Virus record (IMG/VR): IMGVR_UViG_3300035698_024406
Span: 1-54,517 of that record
Length of the DNA: 54,517 bases
Strand: one strand, 5' to 3'
Source: a virus
Shown piece after piece: positions 10,000 through 18,691 of this stretch (position 1 is the first letter of the stretch; each line of letters starts with the position of its first letter). A program made the position numbers and the translations under genes. The notes under the pieces were generated by a model. That model was given only the letters and a program-made list of their open reading frames with translations, did not search any database and was not told the origin of the DNA.

Positions 10000-10656
10000 T
10001 TATTTTATTCTCGCCTCTTCGTTTTCTATTGTAGCAGCCATCAAATCTGCTTGATGCAATATGTGTGGTAAATTAGTTTTCAATTCGCTGCCATCCTTAT
10101 AATTGATAAAATAGCTTTTGTTGGCTTCATCGTATAGACCGGCCGCTAACCGTATTCCCAATGTTTCGTTAACGGTTAGTTTAATGTCATGTTGTTGAAA
10201 TATGAATAAAGATCTCTCTGGTATTGTCATATAATTTATGTTAGGGTTGAAATCATATAACATGCCTCGCTTTCGATGCCAATCTGACTCCTGGCGAATA
10301 TAGTACGATTCTCCCTCGTCGCCAAGCTTTCCGAAATCATGGGCTATACCGGCCATCACCAACTCTTCGGTTGTAAAGTTTATATCTGCACCGTTGTCTT
10401 CCCATACAGTTAGTATTTGTAATGATAGGTCAATAACTTTAGTTGTATGATACAACCAACCTCCTACGAAAGCTGAGTGATATTTAGATCTGCCAGATGC
10501 TGGTTCTGATAACATTCTTCTCTTAAAAATTTTGAATAATGAGACCAAACTATCTTTTCTATCACTTACTATATACTTGTCGGTATATCCTATCAATTCT
10601 TTAAACGACTTTTCGATCCTAGCTGCTGTTTCTTTTGTTAACATCCCATATCCCAT
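10000..10656 (-). CDS. HD-domain phosphohydrolase, 218 aa
   Basis: Metal-binding HD superfamily pattern: H60 and H70 (KYHSAFVGGWLYHT), the HD pair H106-D107 (AGIAHDFGKLGD), His in FQQHDIK, and Asp in LHQADLMAA. These proteins hydrolyse nucleotides or phosphodiesters, and similar HD proteins are common in T4-like phages. Its three Trp are all TGG. Substrate cannot be told from sequence; nucleotide-pool or signalling-nucleotide hydrolysis is possible. Confidence 0.8.
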   Translation of the reverse strand: MGYGMLTKETAARIEKSFKELIGYTDKYIVSDRKDSLVSLFKIFKRRMLSEPASGRSKYHSAFVGGWLYHTTKVIDLSLQILTVWEDNGADINFTTEELVMAGIAHDFGKLGDEGESYYIRQESDWHRKRGMLYDFNPNINYMTIPERSLFIFQQHDIKLTVNETLGIRLAAGLYDEANKSYFINYKDGSELKTNLPHILHQADLMAATIENEEARIK

Positions 10657-10664
10657 ATTTATCC

Positions 10665-11201
10665 TTATAAATATTTTTTTAATTGTTTCTTAACTTTTTT
10701 GTGTTCTTTTTCTAGTAATTTTATAATTCTCGATTGTCTACTCTTGTCTCTCTTATCAGTAGCCTTTTCTCTCGTAACGCCAGCCTTTATTATCTTCCTC
10801 TTGATGCTTTGTGCTTGAGTAAGTAATTGGTTTAGTAATTGTCTTTGTTCTTCTTTTTTAAGCCGTTTTTTCTGCTTTCTCTCTATCGGGTCTTCAAATT
10901 CAACTATAGTTGGTTCGAACTTCCCTTTTTCGTCTGGACACTCTTGACCCTTTCTAAATACATTTCCGTTCGGGTCTACGTACAGTTTCAACCAATGCCA
11001 ACCTCTAGGTTTCTTCGGTCCGTCTTCTCTCTTGACTTTCTGTTTCACCCAACTAGGGTATAGACTTAGATTTTCGGCGACAACACAATCCCCGCATAAT
11101 ACTTTAGCCACTCCTCTGTCGGCGTATAATCGGCAACCACAATTAGTACATTTTAGTTCTACTAATCCTTTGGAACCCTTGTAACTTTTGGATACTTTCA
11201 T
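10665..11201 (-). CDS. Zinc-ribbon protein with basic C-terminus, 178 aa
   Basis: Two CxxC pairs at residues 18-40 (CTNCGC and CGDC) form a likely zinc ribbon. A conserved-looking segment follows (PRGWHWLKLYVDPNGNVF). Residues 100-178 are Lys/Arg-rich helices (KQKKRLKKEEQ to KKVKKQLKKYL) that could bind nucleic acid. All Trp are TGG. Ribosome site GAGG before ATG 11201. Function unknown. Confidence 0.7.
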   Translation of the reverse strand: MKVSKSYKGSKGLVELKCTNCGCRLYADRGVAKVLCGDCVVAENLSLYPSWVKQKVKREDGPKKPRGWHWLKLYVDPNGNVFRKGQECPDEKGKFEPTIVEFEDPIERKQKKRLKKEEQRQLLNQLLTQAQSIKRKIIKAGVTREKATDKRDKSRQSRIIKLLEKEHKKVKKQLKKYL

Positions 11202-11224
11202 ATAACCTCTTTTTTTTTTGTATT

Positions 11225-11437
11225 TTACTTGTTGCTACTTGCTCATTTTCTTATGTCAGCCCTATATTTATCTCTATTGAATATATAGTCTATCGCTACT
11301 AATTTTGCTTTATCGTAATATTCGGCCGACTCTGAAATACCACTGAAACGACGCTCAAATCTCTTCTGCAAACCAACCCGTACGTGAATTACTCAGTTGC
11401 CGTTACCGACTGACCATAATTTCGTTTCTACTTTCAT
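11225..11437 (-). CDS. Small recoded protein, 70 aa
   Basis: This gene appears only when TGA is read as Trp: ATG 11435-11437 with GAGG upstream, TAA at 11225-11227, one TGG and two TGA. It begins MKVETKLWSVGNGNWVIHVR and ends with a basic helix (SAEYYDKAKLVAIDYIFNRD). It fills the gap between two longer genes in the same direction. No family recognised. Confidence 0.65.
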
Positions 11438-11495
11438 TCAAACCTCTACTATATGTACTATAATTGTTTTCCATAAAATATATATATTTTTTTAT

Positions 11496-12689
11496 CTAAA
11501 CATTCAGACGGGTACCACCGTCTGGACTCACGAATACATCTAACTTACTACCCCTATCTTTAATATCTGGTAGTTCTTCTAACAATTTTTCTACAACGTG
11601 GTCTACTGGTTTGTCCTCAGCTGGATCCTTTACGCCATCTGTTATTACCTCATCGTATATGTTAGATTCTCCGACTTTGCTATCATCCGCATCCGGTGTA
11701 TCTACATTGACTTCTTCAACTACTGATCTTTCAACATTAGGTTCTACGACCTTTACTTCTTGAGTTCCTTGTTGTTCATCATTGTGTTTTATTTCTTCGC
11801 TACTACTACTTTCTAACACTTTTTCATTTTTTGTAAACCTTTTTCTTTGTAATTCGTTGAAAGAAACTATCATCTTGATACCTATTGGGTCAAATATCAA
11901 CACAATCAATATTAGTATTCATCTAACTATTACTCCCATACCAACATTGAACATACTGGCTAAGACTCTAAGTGGTCCTGCATTACTATTATCCTCTGAA
12001 GTCTCTACTGAATTACTACTTTTCCATATATCTCTTATGCTGGAATTGATCTCTGATATTCTGAGTATGTTACTTTTCTTCCTATTTCTGAGCCCTCCAA
12101 GCTCTTCAGTATTATCATTTATATCTTTGTTGCATCTAGCAATACTAGCATACCAATTTACTGTTCTAGTTGTGTCAGCGTTCATTGACTCTTGTAACTT
12201 TAGTCTATGGTTTATTAAATCAAAGTTTGTCTCTTTGATATTGTTGATCTGACTGTCTATATTTTTATTGCTGGACTGTAAATCTTCTTTCTCTTCGATC
12301 ATCATAGACTCTTCTAGGGAGTATGTGGATAACTCTAGATCTACAGATTTGATTTTAAAGGTGGTCATTTGATATGAATCCGCGAGGTAGCTATATATAC
12401 CTATAGACGAAAATATCACTAACATGGTTATAAAAATTATAAACAATGCTCTACTGTATGGTCTTATTATCTTTCAATTTCTTGTTAGATGAGAGGTCAT
12501 TATTATCTTAGAGAACTCTAGGGACCCAGCTAACATACCCGTGAAGAAACTACGTCCAGAAAATAATGACGACATTCCGAGTATAGAGAATCACATGGAT
12601 AGTCCTAGCATCGATACTGCGGAAAGTAACAGTAACCACATAAAATTCTTGTTACTGCTATTACTCTCTTCTATACTTTTTTCAAACAT
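11496..12689 (-). CDS. Multi-pass phage membrane protein with coiled coil, 397 aa
   Basis: Two long pieces and their upstream part join through three TGA codons (three TGG also occur). Hydrophobic segments lie near residues 15-45 (MWLLLLSAVSMLGLSMWFS), 80-105 (LFIIFITMLVIFSSIGIYS) and 245-275 (ending ILILIVLIFDPIGIKMIVSF). Between the second and third is a long charged coiled-coil-like region. The C-terminal 130 residues are acidic and probably soluble. A phage inner-membrane or virion-associated protein is likely. It starts at the control region at ATG 12689. Confidence 0.7.
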
Positions 12690-12908
12690 ATTTACTCCTT
12701 ATCACTTTCAGTGAAAAAAAAGTGTGATATTAAAAATAACTAGATAGTTATAATCAAAGAATTTGATTCCAAATTATTTAACTATAGAGAAAAAGGCTAG
12801 TAGTATATACTCTCCGTAAAGAGAGAGTATATTTCTATAGATAATCAATACAGTCTACAAATAACTATATAAAAATTTAAAAAAATAACTATAAAAATAG
12901 GAGTTAAT
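12690..12908. promoter_or_regulatory. Divergent control region
   Basis: A 219-nt gap between minus-strand late genes and plus-strand early genes. It holds the palindrome TAACTAGATAGTTA (12737-12750) overlapping a consensus plus-strand -10 box TATAAT (12749-12754), a strong hairpin (12805-12832), and AATAACTAKA-type repeats near 12736, 12857 and 12885. No convincing -35 box is seen. It ends in TAGGAG before ATG 12909. Promoters in both directions are expected here, but individual start sites cannot be fixed from sequence. Confidence 0.55.
12805..12832. terminator. Perfect 10-bp hairpin in the control region
   Basis: ATATACTCTC (12805-12814) pairs with GAGAGTATAT (12823-12832) around an 8-nt loop. 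No long U-run follows on either strand, so it may be an attenuator, mRNA stabiliser or protein-binding site rather than a classic terminator. Confidence 0.5.
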
Positions 12909-13139
12909 ATGTTAGCTTCCGCAAAACCTAGAAATAAGATGCTATTATCAAGTCTATTGTATATAGATGACATAGAGATGCGAATGAAATATTTTGCCAA
13001 GTTTATATACGAAATCAGAGAACAATTGGATGAGATCGGTTTAGAACAATTAAGTATTATATACCCAGAGAAATATCTAGGATTCAATTACATAGATACT
13101 ATAAAGGAAATGATGAAACAACAAATAAGTGTTTTGTAA
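12909..13139 (+). CDS. Small early protein, 76 aa
   Basis: First gene of the plus-strand block, with TAGGAG upstream of ATG 12909. It is mostly helical and of mixed charge (MRMKYFAKFIYEIREQLDEI). No family recognised. Its position directly after the control region suggests early expression. Confidence 0.6.
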   Translation: MLASAKPRNKMLLSSLLYIDDIEMRMKYFAKFIYEIREQLDEIGLEQLSIIYPEKYLGFNYIDTIKEMMKQQISVL

Positions 13140-13159
13140 TTTTGGAATAATGTTATGAT
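13131..13159 (+). promoter_or_regulatory. Repeated early promoter motif, copy 1
   Basis: A 29-nt block that matches 25 of 29 positions with 13486-13514. It ends in an extended -10 box TGTTATGAT (hexamer 13154-13159). No good -35 box is present, as can happen with extended -10 promoters. It overlaps the stop of the upstream gene and precedes the gene at 13178. Confidence 0.55.
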
Positions 13160-13172
13160 ACCCCTAGGGGTA
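13159..13172. promoter_or_regulatory. 14-bp perfect palindrome, candidate operator
   Basis: TACCCCTAGGGGTA lies just downstream of the -10 box of the copy-1 promoter, where transcription would start, and 6 nt before ATG 13178. Its right half also supplies the G-rich ribosome site. A repressor bound here would block both transcription start and translation. It is not present at promoter copy 2. Confidence 0.45.
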
Positions 13173-13177
13173 CTACA

Positions 13178-13483
13178 ATGTTAAGTAGAAAAGATATTCA
13201 AACAGTTACAGATAAAATTGCATCTAGTGTATTTTTTGAGTTAAATATAATACCGATACATAGTCCTTCTAGGAATCAAACCTCAAGATATCTAGAATAT
13301 CATTACGGTAGCAGAGAATTCATAGTTAGAATTAGTACACACCCCAAGTATAAAGAATGTAAACATTTAAATTTAGACTTCGTAGATCCTGACATTAGAA
13401 AAAGTAAGCTATATGTTGCAAAAGTTGTGAATAAACTATCACTATGGCTAGAAAATAATAGAATAGAAAATTTTCTAGAATAA
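13178..13483 (+). CDS. Early hypothetical protein, 101 aa
   Basis: Frame from ATG 13178 to TAA. Mixed alpha/beta composition with basic patches and a Trp (TGG) near the C-terminus. It lies between two copies of the promoter-like repeat and directly before the ligase gene. No family recognised. DNA or nucleotide metabolism is only suggested by position. Confidence 0.6.
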   Translation: MLSRKDIQTVTDKIASSVFFELNIIPIHSPSRNQTSRYLEYHYGSREFIVRISTHPKYKECKHLNLDFVDPDIRKSKLYVAKVVNKLSLWLENNRIENFLE

Positions 13484-13485
13484 TT

Positions 13486-13514
13486 GTTTTATAATTTTGG
13501 AATAGTGTTATAGT
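13486..13514 (+). promoter_or_regulatory. Repeated early promoter motif, copy 2
   Basis: Second copy of the 29-nt block, ending in TGTTATAGT (hexamer TATAGT 13509-13514). It lies 25 nt before the ligase ATG, with AAGGAG between. The conserved core TAATTTTGGAATA suggests a binding site shared by two transcription units. Confidence 0.55.
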
Positions 13515-13538
13515 GTGAGTAGATAAAAAGGAGATGAT

Positions 13539-15443
13539 ATGATTGATAAGTCGAAATTAGCGTTCGAAGAATTAGAAATTTTAAGACACAAGAAGCTATA
13601 TTATAATGGAACGCCCGAAGTCTCAGATCCAGAATATGATATTTTAGAAAAACATGTTAAACAAACAATCCCTGATAGTCCTGTTCTTAATTTAGTTGGG
13701 ACTGAATCAGATAAAGAAGTTAAAGATCCATATCTTATAAAACATAACATACCTATGCTATCTTTAAGAGATGTTAGAACTGTAGAAGAAATGGAAAAAT
13801 GGGCTAAAGATGACGAATTATTCGTCCCGGCGAAGATGGACGGAGTTGCCGGTAGTTTAATATATGTAGATGGTAAATTTATTTTAGCTAAAAGTAGAGG
13901 TGACGGTGTCTATGGAAAAAATATAACTAATCAGTTTAGATATATAGATATTCCAGAAACTATAGATAGTCTGGGCGAAGTAGAAATAAGAGGTGAAGTT
14001 GTAATATCCAGATCTGATTTTGATGCATTATCTGAAGAATATGGTAAAAGAGGTCTAGGAGAAATAACTTCAATTAGAAATATTGTAGCAGGACTATTGA
14101 ATCCTAAGAAAAAACATCATTTGGATCTATCAAAGTATCTATCGTTTGTGGCCTATGATGTTATATATGACCGCCCGATGGGTAATCTCCTTCATGAAAG
14201 CAATAAATATGATGCTTTAGAACATTATAAATTTCAGGTCCCTTTATATTCTAGAGTTACTCCTTCAAATCAAATATCAGTTTTAATAGAACATTACAAA
14301 AACAATAAAGACGATTATAAATTCTTAACAGATGGTTTAGTTTTTTCTATTAATAATATAAGAGATCAAATAAAGAGAGGATTTACTTCTCATCACCCTA
14401 AAGGTAAATTAGCTTTTAAATTCGAAACGGATACAGCTCTTACAACAGTTCTTGATATAGAAACCGAAGTTACAAGAACAGGTAAGATTAGTTTTGTAGC
14501 AATTGTAGAACCTACATTTTTATCAGGAGCAACAATTAGAAGAGTAACACTTCATAATATATCCCAAATAGAATCTCACAATGTAAATATTGGAGCAGAG
14601 ATTGAAATTCTAAGATCTGGTGAAATCATTCCTAAATTAATCAAAGTCACAAAACCAAATGGAACTTATAAACCTTCTATATTTTGTCCTTCTTGTGGAG
14701 TAATTTTATATAGAGAAGGTGTAGATTTAATGTGTAATAATACTTTATGTAAAGGTAGAGAATTAAAAAGTTTAATATACTACTGTAATGTTTTAGAGAT
14801 AGAGAATCTAGGCGATAGTACAATAAAATTATTATATGATAATAATATTGTTACTCATCCGTTTCATCTATATACTTTAGAAAGAGATATGTTAATAGGA
14901 TTAGACGGAATGGGTGATAGAAAGATAGAATTAATCTTAAGGGGAATTGCAGATAAGAATCAAATACCATTGGCAAAAGCTATTAGAAGTATAGGAATAG
15001 TTGGAATCGGAAGAAAAGTATCAGATTTAATTGTCAGTATAGCCCCAACCATCAGAGATATATCTCTGAATTTAAATTATGGTGATATAATTTCATTAGA
15101 AGGTGTTGGAAAAGTATTGACAGAAATAATACATCATAATATTCCTAGAATTAGTAACTATCTAATAAAACTAAGTGGTTGTAAAGGTGTAAAAATTATT
15201 ATGCCTTCTAAACAAACTGGAAGTATTTCTGGTAAAACATTCGTAATTACAGGAAAATTATCAAAAGGTAGGAAACTAATAGTTGAAGATATTGAAAATT
15301 CAGGAGGAAGTACAGCAAGTAGTGTATCAGCTAGAGTTGATTATTTGGTATGCAATGAACATTCTAACTCTAGTAAATATAGAAAAGCTGCTGAATTGAA
15401 TATTCCTATTATTACAGAAAAAGAGTTATATAAATTGATATAA
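13539..15443 (+). CDS. ligA: NAD-dependent DNA ligase, 634 aa
   Basis: Seals DNA nicks using NAD+ as adenylate donor. Order of parts: Ia domain (residues 1-65, YYNGTPEVSDPEYDILEKHV) that binds the nicotinamide half; adenylation domain with the nucleophilic K99 in PAKMDG and downstream SRGDGVYGKNIT and VEIRGEVV; OB fold; four-Cys zinc finger near 383-407 (CPSC, CNNTLC); helix-hairpin-helix region; and C-terminal BRCT domain (from about 560, GKTFVITGKLSKGR). Length is slightly under the bacterial norm of about 670. Only one Trp, TGG. Most T4-like phages encode ATP-dependent ligases, so the NAD type is notable beside NAD salvage genes. Confidence 0.96.
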   Translation: MIDKSKLAFEELEILRHKKLYYNGTPEVSDPEYDILEKHVKQTIPDSPVLNLVGTESDKEVKDPYLIKHNIPMLSLRDVRTVEEMEKWAKDDELFVPAKMDGVAGSLIYVDGKFILAKSRGDGVYGKNITNQFRYIDIPETIDSLGEVEIRGEVVISRSDFDALSEEYGKRGLGEITSIRNIVAGLLNPKKKHHLDLSKYLSFVAYDVIYDRPMGNLLHESNKYDALEHYKFQVPLYSRVTPSNQISVLIEHYKNNKDDYKFLTDGLVFSINNIRDQIKRGFTSHHPKGKLAFKFETDTALTTVLDIETEVTRTGKISFVAIVEPTFLSGATIRRVTLHNISQIESHNVNIGAEIEILRSGEIIPKLIKVTKPNGTYKPSIFCPSCGVILYREGVDLMCNNTLCKGRELKSLIYYCNVLEIENLGDSTIKLLYDNNIVTHPFHLYTLERDMLIGLDGMGDRKIELILRGIADKNQIPLAKAIRSIGIVGIGRKVSDLIVSIAPTIRDISLNLNYGDIISLEGVGKVLTEIIHHNIPRISNYLIKLSGCKGVKIIMPSKQTGSISGKTFVITGKLSKGRKLIVEDIENSGGSTASSVSARVDYLVCNEHSNSSKYRKAAELNIPIITEKELYKLI

Positions 15444-15454
15444 AGGAGATAATT

Positions 15455-15847
15455 ATGATTGCTTATAAAGTAGTTATATGGAGCGAAAAAGACCAATGTT
15501 ATGAATCTTGCTTTGCCTGTGGAAGATATATATGTAAATATATTGAAGGCGAAATAACAAAGGCGGAATATGGTACTTATCTATTGTGTTTCAAGCGAAG
15601 AAAAGATGCAATAAAGTTTATAGCATATACTCAAAGAAATCTTACAATTTTTAAAATTGAGTCTGTTGGACGCAAAATTACACCTAGAATATATACCTCA
15701 AACTATATAGAAGAATATTTAGATATTTATTATGATAAGTTACAAAACACGTCTAGACTCTACGATTATCATACTAACCCGCCTCACGAAGGTACTGTTT
15801 GTTACTCAGCTGTAAAAGTTTTAGGAATATCAAAATATAGTGAGTAA
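15455..15847 (+). CDS. Conserved-looking phage protein, 130 aa
   Basis: Follows the ligase by 11 nt with AAGGAG. Cys-containing N-terminal part (CYESCFACGRYIC), then KRRKDAIKFI resembling small phage proteins that parse gene-dosage or antirestriction signals, but no firm family. The C-terminus holds YDYHTNPPHEGTVCYSAVKV. Function unknown. Confidence 0.6.
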   Translation: MIAYKVVIWSEKDQCYESCFACGRYICKYIEGEITKAEYGTYLLCFKRRKDAIKFIAYTQRNLTIFKIESVGRKITPRIYTSNYIEEYLDIYYDKLQNTSRLYDYHTNPPHEGTVCYSAVKVLGISKYSE

Positions 15848-15852
15848 AAACT

Positions 15853-16086
15853 ATGAAAAGAAAATGGACCGGAATAATTAAACAAGATCTAAGATCTTAT
15901 GGTAGAGCTCTAGAGGGTTTACCACCCGAACATAAAAAAGGTGATCTTGTTATCGTCAGAAAAAGTAGTATCTATGATAAGAATGATTGCCGGACAGGTG
16001 AATATGAATTCCATTACACAGATAAAGATGATAAAAACTTTGTTAGAACTTCAAAATTCTTGATCGAGACAGAAGAGGATGAATAG
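15853..16086 (+). CDS. Small early protein, 77 aa
   Basis: Begins 5 nt after the previous stop. Basic N-terminus, then a beta-rich middle (KKGDLVIVRKSSIY) that looks like a small barrel of SH3-like type, and an acidic end. No family recognised. Part of the plus-strand operon. Confidence 0.55.
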   Translation: MKRKWTGIIKQDLRSYGRALEGLPPEHKKGDLVIVRKSSIYDKNDCRTGEYEFHYTDKDDKNFVRTSKFLIETEEDE

Positions 16087-16094
16087 GGGAAAAT

Positions 16095-16289
16095 ATGTAT
16101 GTAAAGATTGAAGTAGAAAGAAAAAGGGCCGATGGATTAATATCTAGATTAACAATATTACGCGAAGAATTTATGCAAAGTGGGTTTACAAGAACTTATA
16201 AAGCAATGGATAAAGCTGTTAAGGAAGTTGGTTGGGAATTCGCAGACATCATTGAAGGAAAACATCTAGTTACTAAACTTAAAAGGTAG
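16095..16289 (+). CDS. Small early protein, 64 aa
   Basis: Starts at ATG 16095 with a GGGGA ribosome site. Basic, mostly helical (RLTILREEFMQSGFTRTYKA). One Trp, TGG. No family recognised. Confidence 0.55.
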   Translation: MYVKIEVERKRADGLISRLTILREEFMQSGFTRTYKAMDKAVKEVGWEFADIIEGKHLVTKLKR

Positions 16290-16341
16290 AAGAAAAATTT
16301 GTTTAAAGTTTCGTTTGGATAGAGCGAAAATAGGAGGATAA

Positions 16342-16671
16342 ATGAAGAACTATGTACGAAAAGGAATTCTGATATTTGTAATAATATTGATTGTTGCATT
16401 TGGACTAGAATTTTTAAACTTAGGATGGACAAGATTTTTTGCCCCAAAACGGGCAAATATTGAACGAGAAGTATTTGAAAACACTAAATCTTATACTCAT
16501 GGTAAAATTCAAGATTTAGCCAAATACTATGAAGAACACACAAAGGCCGATAATGTCGAAGATAAGGAAGTAATAGAGTCATTGATTAAAATGAACTTTG
16601 CGGAATTTGATGAAACAAAAATAACTAACCGAAAATTAAAAAGCTTTTTAATAGACACAAGAGGATATTAA
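16342..16671 (+). CDS. Conserved phage membrane protein, 109 aa
   Basis: One N-terminal transmembrane segment (residues 8-25, ILIFVIILIVAFGLEFLN), then a soluble part with FFAPKRANIEREVFENTKSY, a pattern seen in small membrane proteins of diverse phages. It ends 2 nt before the lipoprotein gene. The two probably act together at the cell envelope. One Trp, TGG. Ribosome site AGGAGG. Confidence 0.7.
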   Translation: MKNYVRKGILIFVIILIVAFGLEFLNLGWTRFFAPKRANIEREVFENTKSYTHGKIQDLAKYYEEHTKADNVEDKEVIESLIKMNFAEFDETKITNRKLKSFLIDTRGY

Positions 16672-16672
16672 A

Positions 16673-17179
16673 ATGAAAAGAATTATTTATGTATTGCTAT
16701 TTTGTATGATAATGTTTCTTGCACTTACTGCAGGGAGTTGTCAAGGTCAATCAGATGCTGAACAGGAACAATCAAAAGCAACCGATAAAATCTTAACAGA
16801 AATTAATAGCGAAATTGGAATGCCAAACTTAGTAAATTTTCAACAAAAAAAACTTATGAAAATGATATATGAACTTTGTGATAAAGAAGATTTAATTTGC
16901 TATGCTTATATTAAATCTGATTATCAAGGTAAACTAATATTTATTGGAAAATGTATTGGGTTCGGAATACCATTTTCGGCACAATATACAAATCCTTCGA
17001 AATTAGTAAAACATTGTTCGTGTGAATACGCTGTTTTGCCTCAGGCTGATCCTAATGGTCTTTATATGCCGACATCATCTTCAGCAACTTGGCTTATGAT
17101 GATTGATCCTGAAACAAAAAAATCGAGACCTGTGTATATTGAGCCCGAAATAGTCGTCTCGCCGTTTCCATTACAATAA
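16673..17179 (+). CDS. Probable phage lipoprotein, 168 aa
   Basis: Signal peptide with positive MKRI and a hydrophobic core (YVLLFCMIMFLALTA), then a lipobox-like AGS-C at about residue 23. The mature part has a conserved-looking pattern (KATDKILTEINSEIGMPNL, then CIGFGIPFSAQYTNPSK) found in lipoproteins of phages and plasmids. It is coupled to the upstream membrane protein (1-nt gap). Envelope function, possibly changing susceptibility of the infected cell; unproven. Confidence 0.72.
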   Translation: MKRIIYVLLFCMIMFLALTAGSCQGQSDAEQEQSKATDKILTEINSEIGMPNLVNFQQKKLMKMIYELCDKEDLICYAYIKSDYQGKLIFIGKCIGFGIPFSAQYTNPSKLVKHCSCEYAVLPQADPNGLYMPTSSSATWLMMIDPETKKSRPVYIEPEIVVSPFPLQ

Positions 17180-17266
17180 TAAACTAAGCTCTATCCAAGC
17201 TAATTTTAGGATATAACAACAAATTAAACTCTGTTAGTTAAAAAATGATAAGTAAGGAGTAATTAA

Positions 17267-17548
17267 ATGGCACTTTATATTAAAAAACAAGATAGAGTAG
17301 ATGCAGTACAATGGCTAGGATTCAATAAGCAAACAGAGGATCCTAGAGTCTCGGAATATGACCCATATGATGAAGAAACTGAAATTTGTTCATTTTGTAA
17401 TAAGAAAGCTAGTGAACATGGTTGGTGTCTTCAGGCTGGCCAAAGAGTATGTATAGGAGATTGGATAGTTCAGGAAACCAGCGGAATTGGTATACTCCAC
17501 CCAGACGAATTTGAAGAAAATTATGCATTAGTAGAAGAGGAGAAATAA
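17267..17548 (+). CDS. Small phage protein with a Cys motif, 93 aa
   Basis: CSFCNKKASEHGWC at about residues 42-55 could hold a zinc ion. The end (IGDWIVQETSGIGILHPDEF) matches a very common small phage protein pattern of unknown role. AAGGAG precedes ATG 17267. Three Trp, all TGG. It is followed 14 nt later by nicotinamidase. Confidence 0.65.
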   Translation: MALYIKKQDRVDAVQWLGFNKQTEDPRVSEYDPYDEETEICSFCNKKASEHGWCLQAGQRVCIGDWIVQETSGIGILHPDEFEENYALVEEEK

Positions 17549-17562
17549 AAACGAGGTTAAAA

Positions 17563-18210
17563 ATGATAAAAATAAATAAAGAAAAGACAGCATCTTTTGA
17601 TGTTGATGCAGAAAAATGTTTTACACCTTTATGTCCTAATGAATTACCTGTAGTAGGTGGAGATGAAATTGTTGATGAATTAAACAAACAAGCTGAATTT
17701 GCTAAGTTTAGAGTAGGTAGTAAAGACGCTCATCCTTTAAATGCTCACTGGGAAGCTACAAAAGACCATCCTCAATTTTCTAAAGTAGATTTACCAAACG
17801 TAGATATGAGATGGAATAGGCATGGTATAGTTGGAACTTATGGTGGTGAACTATTAGATGAATTACCACATCCAACAGAATATGATTTTTTTGTTTGGAA
17901 AGGAATAGAAAAAGATATGCATCCTTATGGAGCTTGTTATCATGATCTAGATTGGAAACTATCAACAGGAGTAATGGAATTTCTCAGATTAAAGGGAGTC
18001 GAAGTAATAATAGTTGGAGGATTAGCAACAGACTATTGTGTATTAACAACAGTTAGACAATTAGTACAATATGGGTTCTATGTCATAGTAAATTTAGGTG
18101 CTTGTCGTGGAATTAATGAAGATAGTGTAGATGATGCTATAGAAAGAATGAAAGACAATATGGTTGATTTTGTTGAAGATGCTTCAGAGTTTGTTTTAGA
18201 TTCGAAATAA
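17563..18210 (+). CDS. pncA: Nicotinamidase (isochorismatase family), 215 aa
   Basis: Hydrolyses nicotinamide to nicotinate and ammonia, the first step of the deamidating NAD salvage route. The catalytic triad is visible: D15 (FDVDAEKCF), K113 (FVWKGIEKD) and C159 (GGLATDYCVLTTVR). Length is usual for the family. All four Trp are TGG. It lies about 480 nt upstream of nicotinate phosphoribosyltransferase with two small genes between, so the two form one pathway. An isochorismatase of other specificity is possible, but the partner gene argues for nicotinamide. Confidence 0.9.
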   Translation: MIKINKEKTASFDVDAEKCFTPLCPNELPVVGGDEIVDELNKQAEFAKFRVGSKDAHPLNAHWEATKDHPQFSKVDLPNVDMRWNRHGIVGTYGGELLDELPHPTEYDFFVWKGIEKDMHPYGACYHDLDWKLSTGVMEFLRLKGVEVIIVGGLATDYCVLTTVRQLVQYGFYVIVNLGACRGINEDSVDDAIERMKDNMVDFVEDASEFVLDSK

Positions 18211-18235
18211 ATGTTTATCTATTTTAAAAAATTAT

Positions 18236-18241
18236 TATAAT
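18236..18241 (+). promoter_or_regulatory. Candidate -10 box (TATAAT)
   Basis: A consensus TATAAT lies 18 nt before ATG 18260 in an AT-rich gap. The -35 position reads GTTTAT, a weak match. It could start a transcript for the second half of the NAD module. Confidence 0.35.
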
Positions 18242-18259
18242 GTAATTAAAGGGGTCATA

Positions 18260-18448
18260 ATGATTGATTTTAATAATGATAGTCTAGAAAACATAGCTGG
18301 TGACATCTGGAGAAAAAATTTACGTGACAATAATGGTAATATCAGACTAGATTCTATCATAGTTTTATCGATGGTTGAACTGGCAAAAAAGTATGGAAAA
18401 CATATAACAGAAGATGTAAGATCTATGGTAAGTAAATCAGACGACTAA
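18260..18448 (+). CDS. Small early protein, 62 aa
   Basis: AAAGGGG precedes ATG 18260. Helical, mixed charge (IIVLSMVELAKKYGKHITED). One Trp, TGG. It sits between the two NAD salvage genes. No family recognised. Confidence 0.55.
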   Translation: MIDFNNDSLENIAGDIWRKNLRDNNGNIRLDSIIVLSMVELAKKYGKHITEDVRSMVSKSDD

Positions 18449-18467
18449 AATAAAAAAGAAGCTAATA

Positions 18468-18677
18468 GTGATAATTGATTTAGGACGAGAAGAATTAGAA
18501 TCTTTAGTAAGAGGAGGTGACCCATATTATAGTGTATTTGAAAATCCATTAGTAAAACAACATGGTTCTTATTGTGGTGGATTCGTAGAAAAATGGTCGT
18601 GGAATAGTGATTTTTCAGATTTATCAGAAGAAAAATTATATGAATTATATAATATTTGTAAAGATAGTTGGAATTAA
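18468..18677 (+). CDS. Small early protein, GTG start, 69 aa
   Basis: The frame begins with GTG at 18468; the ribosome site is weak. Acidic, Gly/Tyr-rich middle (GDPYYSVFENPLVK), three Trp, all TGG. It ends 14 nt before nicotinate phosphoribosyltransferase. No family recognised. Confidence 0.5.
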   Translation: MIIDLGREELESLVRGGDPYYSVFENPLVKQHGSYCGGFVEKWSWNSDFSDLSEEKLYELYNICKDSWN

Positions 18678-18691
18678 AATAAGGAGTTGGA

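Larger units (their letters stand above)
16315..17198. repeat. 11-bp inverted repeat flanking a two-gene cassette
   Basis: TTGGATAGAGC (16315-16325) and its exact inverse GCTCTATCCAA (17188-17198) bracket the membrane-protein and lipoprotein genes. No other end features or target duplication are seen. It may be a regulator site or the edge of a transferred cassette. Confidence 0.4.
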
